DNA of 24,931 nt from Phycisphaerae bacterium (lineage in GTDB: Bacteria; Planctomycetota; Phycisphaerae; Tepidisphaerales; Tepidisphaeraceae), in assembly GCA_030448225.1 (NCBI GenBank), contig JAUJNJ010000102.1:1-24931 (forward strand). The letters are read 5' to 3'. Below, piece after piece: positions 7,357 to 15,950 of the stretch. Every line of letters begins with the position of its first letter. Position 1 is the first letter of the stretch. The notes under the pieces were generated by a model. That model worked only from the letters and a program-made list of their open reading frames with translations, was not told the DNA's origin and searched no databases. The position numbers were made by a program, and so were the translations under genes.

Positions 7357-7963
7357 GCCGTATCTCCTCGTTCAGTCCGCTAGGGCCGACGGCGGCAGGC
7401 AAGCCACAACGCGCCGGCAACCCGCGACGTCATGCAAACCGCCCGCCATCAAGTCATTGCTTCACGAAAACCTCAGCGCCTCCCCCGGCTTTCCGGCGGA
7501 CCCGGCCTTTGATCGGCCGCCGGGACCGCCCCCTTCGCGGCCCGCACGGCCCGGTGTCGCACGCCCCGCCGACAGCTTGGCAGCGTGCGGCAAGCGTGCC
7601 GGATCGAACCGGTAGGACGGCGTGTCGGCCACACCAAGGGTGAAACGGATTGATCTTGGGCATCGGCAGACGGCGTCCCCTTTTGGCGGGCGTGTCCGCA
7701 GGATCGATGTCACCACTCCGTCCAAAACCGGCTTGCCCCGGCTCCTCGTGAATCGCGCTACCCGGGTGGAAGCGCCGCCGCTGGGGCGCGACACCGATCC
7801 GACCTGCACCCCACCGGGCCATTCGGCGGAACGTTGGGGCGTGCGGCTGCGAGGCGTTGGGCGGTGATCGTGTGAGCCTCGCGCATGGAACCGACGCCCA
7901 GCCGTAGCCGTTCATCCTTCCGCGTCGAGCCGCCCCGCGGGTGATGCAATCGTCGCGAAAGGT
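7357..7963. other. 600-bp stretch without a confident gene
   Basis: Two overlapping minus-strand frames (7462-7809 and 7454-7915) are open, but they lack a proper ribosome site, resemble no family I know, and contradict each other. The segment near 7911-7922 contains TTCATCCTTCCGC, also found in the inverted repeat at 12361-12526. The last 40 nt lead into the tRNA promoter. Confidence 0.45.
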
Positions 7964-7992
7964 TTGACGTTCCGCGCCCCGACTGATACGAT
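7964..7992 (+). promoter_or_regulatory. Sigma70-type promoter of tRNA-Ser
   Basis: TTGACG (7964-7969) and TACGAT (7987-7992) are separated by exactly 17 nt. The mature tRNA starts 15 nt after the -10 box. This is the best consensus promoter in the window. Confidence 0.85.
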
Positions 7993-8006
7993 TTCGCCCG
8001 CCGCCT

Positions 8007-8101
<95 letters not shown>

Positions 8102-8133
8102 GCCCCGGGAACCTCGCGTTTCCGGGGCATTTT
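8102..8133 (+). terminator. Rho-independent terminator of tRNA-Ser
   Basis: GCCCCGG (8102-8108) pairs with CCGGGGC (8122-8128), followed by ATTTTC. It begins 6 nt after the mature tRNA end. Confidence 0.8.
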
Positions 8134-8566
8134 CGTTGGTCTCACCGCCGGCCACTGTTCCAGTGGCACATTAACCCCCCGGATTCGCGGCAACCCGCGT
8201 ATCGCCGCCAGCGATGGTTCTTCATTCCCGCCGTGGCGGTTCGACGCCCTCCGTTCCGCGCGCGCGGACCTCCGCGCGTGCTGCGGGGCCCGCTGGAGAT
8301 CCTGCGGTCGGGCTGACATGGCGTGCGCCCGGTCGTCGCCAGGACGTGGTGCAAGCCGCCATCGAGGTCCGCGGAGAGCGGATGGCCGCGGTGGCTGGCG
8401 TGGCCACCGGAGGTGGCCACGCCGCTGTGCTGAGGGAGTTGTTGTTGAGCCCTAGATGACGTTGCCTTTGGTGTCTGTGTAGGGGGCATCGGCGCCTCCC
8501 GAGTGGGGGTGTTCCGGGGCCTGCTATGCGCGGAAGCCTGGCCGATCGGGCGATCCGGCGGGCGGC
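8134..8566. other. Intergenic stretch between the tRNA and the first pseudopilin
   Basis: No gene is supported. The palindrome at 8397-8423 is listed separately. On the minus strand, just past the pseudopilin stop, one frame reads ADAPYTDTKGNVI and ends in TAG near 8455. This looks protein-like and could be the lost tail of a frameshifted product, but I cannot join it to a gene with confidence. Confidence 0.4.
8397..8423. repeat. GGCGTGGCCACC palindrome, copy 2
   Basis: GGCGTGGCCACC (8397-8408), a GGA loop, then GGTGGCCACGCC (8412-8423). The two arms are perfect 12-bp complements. A decayed copy is at 4978-5004. Confidence 0.75.
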
Positions 8567-9285
8567 TCATCGGTCGGGGTCGAAGCGGTCGGGGTCGTGG
8601 ACGAAGACGCGGGTGGTGTACTCGCCGTGGCCGTCGCAGAACAGGGCGTTGCCCTGGCGATCGCCGTTGAGGGGCAGGCCGGTCTGGGCGTTATCGGGGC
8701 GGCGGCGCTCGCGGTCGTGGCGGATCGCGAGCAAATCGACGTGCGGGCCGACGCGCAGGTCGCCGAAGCCGTCGTCGATCGTGTTCTCGTCCTCCTCGTA
8801 GAGCAGGACCTTTCCGGCCGGGTTGCGGATCCGCGTCATCTTGATCAGCCGGGCCGGCGCGTGGAGCGTGGTGAGCTTGGCGTTCATGGAGTAGCTGTAG
8901 CGGTAGGCGAAGTACTCGCCGCCGAAGACCCGGGTGGTGACGTCGTCGGACGGGCAGCGGAACAGGTCGAGGTTCAGTGGCCGGCCCAACATCGACGCGA
9001 TGGCGGAGTCGTTGGGGTCGCGGCCGTTCTGCCAGTGGATGAAGTCCTCCGGCTGCCAGCTCGTCAGCGGCGCGCGCGGGGCAGGAAGCCCTTGTTCTGG
9101 TCCACGAACATCATGAAGCCGATGCCGACCTGGCGGAGGTTGCTCAGGCACTGCACCTTCTTCGCCGACTCGCGCGCGCGGTTGAGTGCGGGCAGGAGGA
9201 TGGCGATCAGCAGCGCGATGATGCCGATGACCACGAGCAGTTCCACGAGCGTGAACCCGCGCGTCCGTCCGCCTCGTGCCCGCAT
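8567..9285 (-). CDS. Pseudopilin-like protein with prepilin N-terminus (one frameshift)
   Basis: The protein opens [20 protein letters not shown], the prepilin cleavage/methylation segment: cut after G10, methylated F11, conserved E15, then a transmembrane helix. After FLPRA the frame shifts once in a GCGCGCGC run (about 9070-9085). It goes on with [25 protein letters not shown], then [19 protein letters not shown]. It ends with [12 protein letters not shown], the C-terminal DGH motif of the large planctomycete pseudopilin family. Length is about 239 aa, normal for the family. The ATG at 9285 is preferred over a GTG at 9288 because GGGGAGG then sits 7 nt upstream. These proteins are exported through a type II secretion/type IV pilus-like machine; their exact job is unknown. 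The gene is divergent from a PEP-CTERM gene. Confidence 0.85.
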
Positions 9286-9456
9286 CACGTCGCCTCCCCT
9301 GTTCGCGCCCGGTCCGACCCAACGCGACCGCCCGCCGCCGCCGCGTCCGCAAGTCTTGCCGATTTCACGCGAGCACCGGGCGCCGCCACGCTCGCCCCGG
9401 CAGGCGTGTGGCCCCGCATCCCCCGCGATGATACCGAAGTTGCCGCCCCGCCTCGG

Positions 9457-9476
9457 CGACTATTAGGTAATAGTCG
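9457..9476. promoter_or_regulatory. Perfect AT-rich palindrome, possible operator
   Basis: CGACTATTA-GG-TAATAGTCG is a perfect 9+2+9 inverted repeat, and its flanks extend the pairing (G9456 with C9477). Its A/T-rich core stands out in very GC-rich DNA. It lies in the divergent region between the pseudopilin (start 9285) and the PEP-CTERM gene (start 9990). A regulator-binding site is the simplest reading. Confidence 0.5.
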
Positions 9477-9907
9477 CTGACGGGGCCGATTGTGCGATCG
9501 AAAATCCGTTTATCGCCGGCGGTGAGGTCGGGGGCTCGGCTGGTGAAAGCCAGGCGGGCCCAGTGAGCGCGCGCGTCGGCGGGCGCTGCTGCGACCCTGG
9601 CGAGGCGGGAGCGGCACGGAACGAGCGCGCAGCGGGCGGGCCGCGGCGCGGCCGAGCCTCTCGTGCCCGGCGTGGACGCGCCGAGGGCGACGTGCGGGGG
9701 CCGGTAAGCGTGCGCGTAGCCGGCGCGCCGGGCGGTCGTGTGAGCGTGTACCGCCGGTCAAATGCTCTTCGTGATTGCCGGCACGGCGGGCAAGCCCGCC
9801 GGCTAAATGGGCGGTCCGCTCGCCTCTCCGCCCGGTGGCACACGTGATGCCGCGGCGTCGTCGGTCGGTCACGGGCGGCGTTTTCCGGGGGGGATCGGGG
9901 ATTTCCC
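9477..9907. other. Intergenic stretch with one hairpin repeat
   Basis: No gene is supported; open frames are Arg/Ala-rich shadows. A hairpin CGGCGGGC-AA-GCCCGCCG lies at 9784-9801, and the related string GGCAGACTTGCCCGCCG near 12624 suggests a dispersed element. Confidence 0.45.
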
Positions 9908-9943
9908 TTGAGTGGTGGGGGCGGTCAGGGGTATAACGCCCCC
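9908..9943 (+). promoter_or_regulatory. Promoter of the PEP-CTERM aspartic peptidase-like gene, with inverted repeat around the -10 box
   Basis: TTGAGT (9908-9913) and TATAAC (9932-9937) are 18 nt apart. GGGGGCG (9917-9923) and CGCCCCC (9937-9943) form a 7-bp inverted repeat that brackets the -10 box, a position where a bound repressor would block RNA polymerase. The gene starts 52 nt downstream of the -10 box. Confidence 0.55.
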
Positions 9944-9989
9944 GGCAGTTTCCCAGATTAACACCCTGGTTCTACACCCTGGAGGCCTG

Positions 9990-11456
9990 ATGGCGGAGAT
10001 CCTGAGGGGGATCGTATGGGGCGGCGTCGTCGCGTTGCCCTTCCTGGCCGGCCTGGCCCCCTCTCGCGCGCTCGCGGCGGACGTGGACATCAGCGGCGTG
10101 CTCGTCGCGGCCAACGAGATGCCGCACGTCGCCGTGATCCTCCGCCGGCCCGACCCGCTCCTGCCGTTCTCGCAGGTCACGCCGATCAACGTCGACGACC
10201 CGATCTTCGGCAACCAGTACGCGTTCGACGCCTACCTCGACACCGGCACGAGCGGCATCCTCCTCTCCAGGGAGTACGCCCAGGTCCTCGGCATCCAGCG
10301 CCAGCAGAACGCGGCCGGCGACCCGGTGCGGTTCTACGACGTGGCGGTCGAGGGCGAGACGGAGTTCCACGTGTCCGAGCGGCTGCACCTGTCGATCGGC
10401 GCATTCCCGCTCATCACGGAAGAGCCGCCGATCACGAACCTCGCCGCCATCAACGAGTATTACAGCACGACCATCGGCCCCGTCCGCACGCAGCTCGGCC
10501 TGAACGAGGCGGGCTTCCTGGAGGAGCCGCGGAACATCGTGGGGATGCCCGCGATGATCGACAAGGTCGTCGTGATCGACGCGACGACCTACAACCACAA
10601 CACCCCCGACGCCGGCTACGCGATCCGCACGACGGTCGTGAACCCCGGCGACGCCTCGATCCCGCGCAGCGACCGCACGGTGCGCCTCAGCTACGCCGAC
10701 TTCACCGGCTTCACCCGCCTGGAGTCGCCCGCCGGCGTGACCGGCGAGGCGCCGGCGCTGACGCACAACCCGATGATCGGGCCCGACCCGCTCGCGGCGC
10801 CGGGCAGCGACCCGAACGCGCCGCGCGGCGTGTCGATCTCGCGCGGGACGTCGACCGGCCGCACGCTCGAGACGAGCGGCAGCTGGCTGCTCGACACCGG
10901 CGCGCAGCTCTCGTTCATGTCCGAGGAGCAGGCCGCCGAGATCGGCATCGGGTACCTCACCGACGCGACCGGCGAGCGCGTGCTCGACCAGCAGGGCCAG
11001 CCCACGCTCATCGACCTCTCGACGAAGCAGAAGGCGCCGGGCCAGTTCGTCGCGCAGGTCGGCGGCGGCGGCGGCGGCAACACGTCGATCGCCGGCTTCG
11101 CGCTCGAGACGCTCCGCCTGCCCGCCGAGGGCGGCGATATCGTCTACCACGACGTGCCGATCCTCGTGATCAGCATCGAGGTGGAAGACCCGGACACCGG
11201 CGACGTCTTCACCCTCGACGGCGACATCGGGATGAACCTGTTCCTCCCCACGATGTCGCTCGCCCTCGAGGAGGCCGCCAGCGCGTTCGACTACGTCACG
11301 TTCGACGAGGGGGCCGGCGAGCTGCGGCTGACGTTCACCACCGCCGTCCCCGAGCCGGCGGCCGCCGCGGTGATGGGCCTGGCCGCCCTCGGCCTGCTCG
11401 GCCGCCGGCGGCGCCGCCGTCGCCGCCACGTCGGCGCGGGTGCACAGAGGGCCTGA
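9990..11456 (+). CDS. PEP-CTERM protein with two aspartic-protease-like lobes
   Basis: An intact 488-aa exported protein. GGAGG lies 4 nt before the ATG at 9990, which opens a signal peptide (residues 1-30, ending SRALAAD). Lobe 1 has YLDTGTSGILLS, with D84-T-G, and the hydrophobic-hydrophobic-Gly motif NIVGMP at 182-187. Lobe 2 has WLLDTGAQLSF, with D302-T-G, and DIGMNLF at 412-418. DTG plus psi-psi-Gly, twice, is the arrangement of pepsin-like two-lobed peptidases; single-lobed retropepsin-like proteins have one set. The protein ends with a PEP-CTERM sorting signal: VPEP (453-456), a hydrophobic helix, and a run of eight Arg. Known biology: PEP-CTERM proteins are cleaved by an exosortase and placed on the cell surface or in the matrix. 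Protease activity is inference. It reads into the recO promoter, with recO only 19 nt after its stop. Confidence 0.85.
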   Translation: MAEILRGIVWGGVVALPFLAGLAPSRALAADVDISGVLVAANEMPHVAVILRRPDPLLPFSQVTPINVDDPIFGNQYAFDAYLDTGTSGILLSREYAQVLGIQRQQNAAGDPVRFYDVAVEGETEFHVSERLHLSIGAFPLITEEPPITNLAAINEYYSTTIGPVRTQLGLNEAGFLEEPRNIVGMPAMIDKVVVIDATTYNHNTPDAGYAIRTTVVNPGDASIPRSDRTVRLSYADFTGFTRLESPAGVTGEAPALTHNPMIGPDPLAAPGSDPNAPRGVSISRGTSTGRTLETSGSWLLDTGAQLSFMSEEQAAEIGIGYLTDATGERVLDQQGQPTLIDLSTKQKAPGQFVAQVGGGGGGNTSIAGFALETLRLPAEGGDIVYHDVPILVISIEVEDPDTGDVFTLDGDIGMNLFLPTMSLALEEAASAFDYVTFDEGAGELRLTFTTAVPEPAAAAVMGLAALGLLGRRRRRRRRHVGAGAQRA

Positions 11457-11469
11457 GCCGTCCTAAAAT
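11441..11469 (+). promoter_or_regulatory. recO promoter, leaderless
   Basis: TGCACA (11441-11446), a 17-nt spacer, then TAAAAT (11464-11469). The ATG of recO follows after exactly 6 nt, so the start codon would be the first transcribed base. The promoter overlaps the 3' end of the PEP-CTERM gene. No Shine-Dalgarno is present. Confidence 0.6.
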
Positions 11470-11475
11470 GCATCA

Positions 11476-12247
11476 ATGGCGTTAGCCCGCGACCGCTGCA
11501 TCTGCCTGCGGAAGATCGACTACAGCGAGACGTCCCAGATCCTCGCCCTCTTCGGGCGCGGGCACGGCCTGCTGCGCGTGATCGCCAAGGGCGCGCACCG
11601 CCGCACGAAGGCCGGCCACAGCAAGTTCGACGGCGGCGCCGACCTGCTCGACGTCGGCGAGGCCGTCTTCACGTTCGACGCCGGCCGCGACCTGAACCTC
11701 CTCACCGAGTGGCACCTCGCCGAGGGCCACCTCGACCTCCGCCGCAGCCTCCGCGGCATGTACCTCGCGCAGTACGCCGCCGAGCTGACGAGCCTCCTGT
11801 TCGAGGAGCACGACGCCCACCCAGCGCTCTACGACCGCCTCGAGCAGACGATCCCGGAGCTCGGCACCGGCCGGGCGGAGGAGGCGTTCCTCGCGTTCGA
11901 GCTCGACCTCGTGCGCGAGTCGGGTTACATGCCTGAGCTGAACGGGTGCGGCGAGTGCGGCGCGCCGGTGACGGCGCGGGACGGCGCGTCGTTCTTCTCC
12001 CCCGACCGCGGCGGCATCGTCTGCCGCAACTGCGAGGGGCCGTGCCGGACCGGATGGAGATCGACTTGCGCCTCCTCCGCCTCGTGCAGGGCGTGCTGCG
12101 CCCTGCCGCAGCTCCAACGGCGTCGCCGCCCGCCTGCCGCGCCCTCACCCGCCACCAGACCGACCCGATCAACCGCCTGTTCGCCAACCACCTCGAGCAC
12201 ACGCTCGGCAAGCGCGCCTCCGCCTGCCGCGGTACGTGCTGGGGTAA
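11476..12247 (+). CDS. recO: DNA repair protein RecO (C-terminal part frameshifted)
   Basis: RecO loads RecA onto SSB-coated single-stranded DNA together with RecR and anneals complementary strands. The N-terminal OB fold is clear (residues 1-80: LRKIDYSETSQILALFGRGH, then GLLRVIAKGAHR). A helical region follows, then the zinc finger C158-x2-C161...C183-x2-C186 that many RecO proteins carry. The frame shifts in a GGGG run near 12035-12041, continues as DRMEIDLRLLRLVQGVL and DPINRLFANHLEHTLGK, then shifts once more near 12215. The natural ending is PRYVLG with TAA at 12245-12247. Total length of about 257 aa is normal for the family. Transcription appears leaderless. An SSB-tail-like protein is encoded in the same window at 375-1112. 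Confidence 0.9.
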
Positions 12248-12747
12248 AGCCAGCTGAAACCTGTCCCCAACTTCAACCGAGGTTGCGACGCCTGCGTCTC
12301 GATCGACGCAGCGGCGAAGGTTCTACTGCGCCGTCACGCGCGGATTGACGAACCGCACCCTCCCTCTTCCCGGTACTCCGGGGAGAGCGGGGGAGAGGGG
12401 CCGCATCGAAGGATGAAAGCGGAAGAATGAAGGATGAAGTGTGTCCCCGACGTTCCGTTTCATCCTTCCGCCTTCATCCTTCATCCTTACGTTCCGCCCC
12501 TCTCCCCGGAGTACCGGGAAGAGGGAGTGCACGAGTCGCATTTCGACAGGTGGCATCGCATGCTCCGCTGCGCCCGCGACGCAGACGTCGCCACTACGGG
12601 TTGCGGGACAGACGCGCCATAGGCCGGCAGACTTGCCCGCCGTGACCAACGACCGGACGGCAGCACCCGTAGTCGACCGCGCCCGAACGCCCCCGCACAG
12701 TCGCCCCGGGGACTGAATGACTCGCTCCCGCAGCCGATCGCACGAGG
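12248..12747. other. 500-bp intergenic region carrying a large inverted repeat
   Basis: No gene is supported. The middle is the inverted repeat at 12361-12526. A GGCAGACTTGCCCGCCG string near 12624 resembles the hairpin at 9784-9801. Frames here are short and mutually contradictory. Confidence 0.5.
12361..12526. repeat. 166-bp snap-back inverted repeat with GGATGAA heptads
   Basis: The outer arms 12361-12387 and 12500-12526 are identical reverse complements over all 27 nt (TCCCTCTTCCCGGTACTCCG onwards). Inside them, both strands carry tandem GGATGAA heptads (AAGGATGAA, CGGAAGAATGAAGGATGAA on the plus strand; the complement at 12457-12488). Folded, the whole element forms a long cruciform or RNA hairpin. 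It has no coding capacity and may be a miniature mobile element or an intergenic repeat of this lineage. Confidence 0.8.
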
Positions 12748-12753
12748 TACGAT
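12748..12753 (+). promoter_or_regulatory. -10 box of a leaderless transcript
   Basis: TACGAT lies exactly 6 nt before the GTG start at 12760, the same spacing as before recO and the reductase. No -35 box is clear. Confidence 0.5.
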
Positions 12754-12759
12754 TGGGTC

Positions 12760-13038
12760 GTGACCGTCCGGCGTTTCTCTTTCTGGCTGCAGATGGCGAT
12801 TCAGGTCGCCTTGGCGCTGTTCTGGATCTGGTTCCTCACAAGACCGTTTATTTTCGGCGCCGGCTACGTCACCGGGGCGCTCGGGCTCGTCAGTTGCGGA
12901 CTCTCAGTGCACAGCCTCCTGAAGCCGCCGCCGCCCCCCGTGCCGCCGGGGATCTGTCGCACCTGCGGGTACGACCTCCGCGCCACGCCGCAGCGATGCC
13001 CCGAGTGTGGGACCGTCCCCGGCGACGCGGTGGCCTGA
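12760..13038 (+). CDS. Small membrane protein with C-terminal zinc ribbon
   Basis: This 92-aa protein starts at GTG 12760. Residues 9-28 ([19 protein letters not shown]) and about 32-53 form two transmembrane helices. A Pro linker (PPPPPVPP) leads to a zinc ribbon: C66-x2-C69 and C80-x2-C83, in the form [19 protein letters not shown]. That exact cassette is very common at the end of small planctomycete membrane proteins, and is a good lineage marker. Function is unknown; the ribbon should face the cytoplasm if the N-terminus does. No Shine-Dalgarno is present, and a -10 box 6 nt upstream suggests leaderless expression. The frame is intact, and the BamD-like gene follows 89 nt later. Confidence 0.85.
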   Translation: MTVRRFSFWLQMAIQVALALFWIWFLTRPFIFGAGYVTGALGLVSCGLSVHSLLKPPPPPVPPGICRTCGYDLRATPQRCPECGTVPGDAVA

Positions 13039-13127
13039 TGCCGCATCTCGCGCGGGCGCCGGCCCGTCCCCGGTCGTCGCCGCTTTGATTGCCCCCGCCG
13101 CGCGCCCCACTTACAACCCCGCCCCTC

Positions 13128-14201
13128 ATGGATTGGAAAGCACTTGCCGCGGGGATCGCGCTGCTGTCGGCCGTGGAGGCGGGGGCCACCGGCGCGGCCC
13201 AGCCGCAGACGTGGGAACGCCGCGGGCCGGGCAGTTGGGGCCTCGTCCCCGCCAGCCAGCCGGCGGCGACGACGACGCCCGCGACGCAGCCCGAGGCCGC
13301 CGCGACGAACGACCTGCTCGACCGCGCCGACCGCATGCTGGCGCGGCGGCAGGGCCGGCGGGTGCGCGGCACGCTCCTGTCGTGGCTGCGCGCCAACCGC
13401 GACGCGCCGGACCGCGACCGCGGGCTCTACCTGCTCGCCGAGGCGTACCGCCAGTCGCGCGACGGGCTGCGCGCGTTCTACCACCTCGACGAACTGCTCG
13501 ACTACTACCCCGAGCGCGGCGTCTACGACCCCGCGCTGGAGAAGCAGTTCGCGATCGCCAACACCTACCTCGCCGGCCGCAAGGACCGCCTGTTCGGCCT
13601 GCCGCTGCTCGGCCGGCGCGACGAGGCGGTCGAGATGCTGTTCCGCATCCAGGAGCGATCGCCCGGCTCGCCGCTGGCCGAGCGGGCGCTGTTGCGGTCG
13701 GCGGACTACTACTACGACGCCGCGCAGTACGACCTCGCCGGCGACGCGTACGCGGCGTACCTCCGCAGTTACGCCCGCAGTCCCGCCGCCCCGCGGGTGC
13801 GGCTGCGGCAGGCGTTCTCCTCGCTGGCGCAGTTCCGCGGGCTCGACTTCGACGCCACGCCGCTCGTCGACGCCCGCGCGCAACTGGAGGACGTGGCGAC
13901 CGAGTACCCGGACCTGGCGGCGGAGGAGAACGTCCGCGAGGTGATCGAGCGGATCGACGCCGCCCTGGCCGCGAAGTTGTACCGCACCGCCGACTACTAC
14001 CGCCGCACGGCCCAGCCGCAGGCGGCGGCGCACATGTACCGCTCGATCGTCGCGCAGTACCCCAACAGCCGCGACGCCGCGCGGGCCGAGCAGGCGCTGG
14101 CGCGCCTCCCCGCCACCGCCCGCAACGCCCCCCCGCCCGCCGCCGCCGGCGCGGTCGTCGAGCCGGAGCGCATCAGCGTGCCCGGCCCGGACGTGCAGTA
14201 G
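13128..14201 (+). CDS. BamD/YfiO-like TPR outer-membrane assembly protein
   Basis: An intact 357-aa exported protein. The ATG at 13128 opens a signal peptide (MDWKALAAGIALLSAVEAGA, cut near residue 22). Residues 60-330 are TPR-like helical pairs: GLYLLAEAYRQSRDGLRAFY, AERALLRSADYYYDAAQYDL, and LYRTADYYRRTAQPQAAAHM, then YRSIVAQYPNSRDAARAEQAL. The last motif (ADYY-R...A...Y-x-x-I-V-x-x-YP-x-S) is characteristic of BamD, the lipoprotein that helps insert beta-barrel proteins in the outer membrane. Here there is no lipobox Cys after the signal peptide, so it may be periplasmic rather than lipidated, and it is longer than BamD (about 245 aa in E. coli). The C-terminus is Pro/Ala-rich. A TACAAC box lies 10 nt before the ATG, with TTGATT further up. 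Confidence 0.78.
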   Translation: MDWKALAAGIALLSAVEAGATGAAQPQTWERRGPGSWGLVPASQPAATTTPATQPEAAATNDLLDRADRMLARRQGRRVRGTLLSWLRANRDAPDRDRGLYLLAEAYRQSRDGLRAFYHLDELLDYYPERGVYDPALEKQFAIANTYLAGRKDRLFGLPLLGRRDEAVEMLFRIQERSPGSPLAERALLRSADYYYDAAQYDLAGDAYAAYLRSYARSPAAPRVRLRQAFSSLAQFRGLDFDATPLVDARAQLEDVATEYPDLAAEENVREVIERIDAALAAKLYRTADYYRRTAQPQAAAHMYRSIVAQYPNSRDAARAEQALARLPATARNAPPPAAAGAVVEPERISVPGPDVQ

Positions 14202-14556
14202 GCCGCACGTTCGTTCGCGCCGACGCCCGCGACGTTCTCCTCGCGAGTGCGCGGATTGCGACCGACGCGACGTAGGACGGTGCGCGCAAGAGTGGCCGGC
14301 GTCGTCGCCGCCCATCGGACCAGTCGCCGAGCGAACGGAAACGCCGGCGCGAGGGGTGGGATCGACTTCCGCGCCGCCGACGGCGCGACCCGGTCGCCCG
14401 ACGTGCTGTTTGCGGGCAGCGCGGGTGTGGCCGATTCAAACCTGCTGGCGTTCCGCGGACGGCGTACGGCCCGAAAACCCTCTCCTTCTCGACGCCGCGG
14501 CCTCACAAGTCAGTAGGACGTACCAGGTCGGCTCTTGTACCGGTTCCCGCTTCCTC
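14202..14556. other. Intergenic stretch between convergent genes
   Basis: No gene, terminator with a T-run, or repeat is evident. Open frames are shadows rich in Arg and Ala. Confidence 0.45.
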
Positions 14557-15879
14557 TCAGTCCTCGCGGCCGTCCCACCAAGCGTCGAGGCGGTCGCGCA
14601 GTCGCGGACGCGCGGGTGCCGCGCCGCGAGGTCGGTTTCTTCGCGCGGGTCTTGGGTGACGCGGTAAAGCTCCGGAGCCCTGGCGGTGCGGTCGAAGGTG
14701 ATGAGCTTCCACTCGCCGGCGCGCACCCACCGGTGCGTCAGGCTCAGCGACGGCCGGTCGACCGCGGCGGCCGTGTGCTGGAAGATCTCGCCGAACACCG
14801 CGTCGCCGGAGCGGCCCCTTGCCGGCCGCGGCGCAAGGAGGCTCAGGCCCGGCAGGTCCGCCCGCGCGGCCGGGGTGGCGCCGCAGGCGTCGAGGATCGT
14901 CGGGGCGAGGTCGATCGTCGAGACGAGGTCGTCGTACTTGCCCGGCTTCACGCGGCCGGGCCAGCGCGCAGCATGACCGGCGTGCAGGCCGGCGTCGTAG
15001 GGCGTGAGCTTGCTGCGCGTCTCGAACTGGCCGCGCGGGCGGGCGGCGCTGCCGCGGGGGTGGTCTCCTGCACCCACCCGTTGTCGACGACGAACACGAC
15101 GAGCGTGTCGTCGGCCAAGCCCTTCGCGTCGAGGTGGTCGAGCAGTCGGCCGCACGTCTGGTCGAACCACTCGCACATCGCCCAGTACTTCGCCACCCGC
15201 TCGTCGCGGCCGGGCGCTGATACTTCTTCAGGATCTCGGCCGGCGGGTTGTGCGGGTCGTGGGGCATCATCGGCGCGTACCAGACGAAGAACGGCTCGTC
15301 CGCCTCCTGCTGGCGATCGATGAAGTCGAAGACCGGCTTCATCGTCTGCCGCCCGATCGCCAGGCCGGCGTCGCCGTGGCGGCCCTGCTTGCGGTTCTCG
15401 GTCATCCCCTCGGTGAACCCGCCGTTGGAGAAGTGCCCCTCCACCACTTGCCGGTCTGGAGGCTCGCGTACCCCTTCTCCGCCGCCAGCACGCCCGGCAC
15501 GGTCTTGCCCGACAGGATCATCCGCGCGCGGTCGACGCCCTCGGCGGGTCGTTGCAGCAGACGTTGTGCTGGTGGGCGTAGCGGCCGCTGAGGATCGTCG
15601 CCAGGCGCAGCGCGACAGAGCGACGTCGGTACGTAGCCGTTGGGGAACACCGCGGCTGCGCGCGCGAGGCGGTCGAGGTTCGGCGTGCGGATCGTCGGGT
15701 GGCCCATGAACCCGAAGTCGCCCCACCCCTGGTCGTCCGAGATGATCATCACGACGTTCGGCGGGCGGCCGGCGTGCGGCTCGGCCGGCCGCCGGGTCGG
15801 CGGCGCGGACGGCAGGAACAGGCGCAAGCAACGCAACCGCGAGGAGGGTGACGACGATCGACAGTACGGTCCGTTTCAT
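14557..15879 (-). pseudogene. Sulfatase A (type I, FGE-dependent), frameshifted
   Basis: The ATG at 15879 has GAGG upstream and starts a signal peptide ([20 protein letters not shown]). The rest is spread over several frames. [19 protein letters not shown] has the metal-binding Asp pair; PTSLCR then (shifted) [15 protein letters not shown] holds the cysteine to be turned into formylglycine. Later come LQTGKWW, FFVWYAPMMPHDPHNPP, DDTLVVFVVDNGWVQE, DLVSTIDLAPTILDACG, and the end GEWKLITFD...RLDAWWDGRED with TGA at 14557. This is the planctomycete type with SLCRP/AS-L rather than the textbook C-x-P-S-R. Known role: periplasmic or extracellular removal of sulfate esters from polysaccharides. The expected length, about 440 aa, is normal. 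Motifs are preserved across the shifts, which favours sequence error over decay. Confidence 0.75.
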
Positions 15880-15950
15880 GCGAAGTGCCTCGTGTCGCCG
15901 TGTCCGGCCGACGGCGGTCACCGCCCCGGCGGCCGTTCAATCGCCGAACC

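Noticed and set aside
7454..7915. Minus-strand frames between the lipoprotein and the tRNA
   Set aside because: The ATG at 7915 overlaps a GGAAGG that is too close to act as a ribosome site; no family is recognisable, and a second frame (7462-7809) competes for the same DNA.
9972..11429. A 485-codon minus-strand frame opposite the PEP-CTERM aspartic-peptidase-like gene
   Set aside because: Compositional shadow, with low-complexity Arg/Val/Ala content and no ribosome site.
12361..12526. The large inverted repeat as a CRISPR array or insertion sequence
   Set aside because: There are only two arms, no spacers, and no transposase; the interior is heptad repeats.
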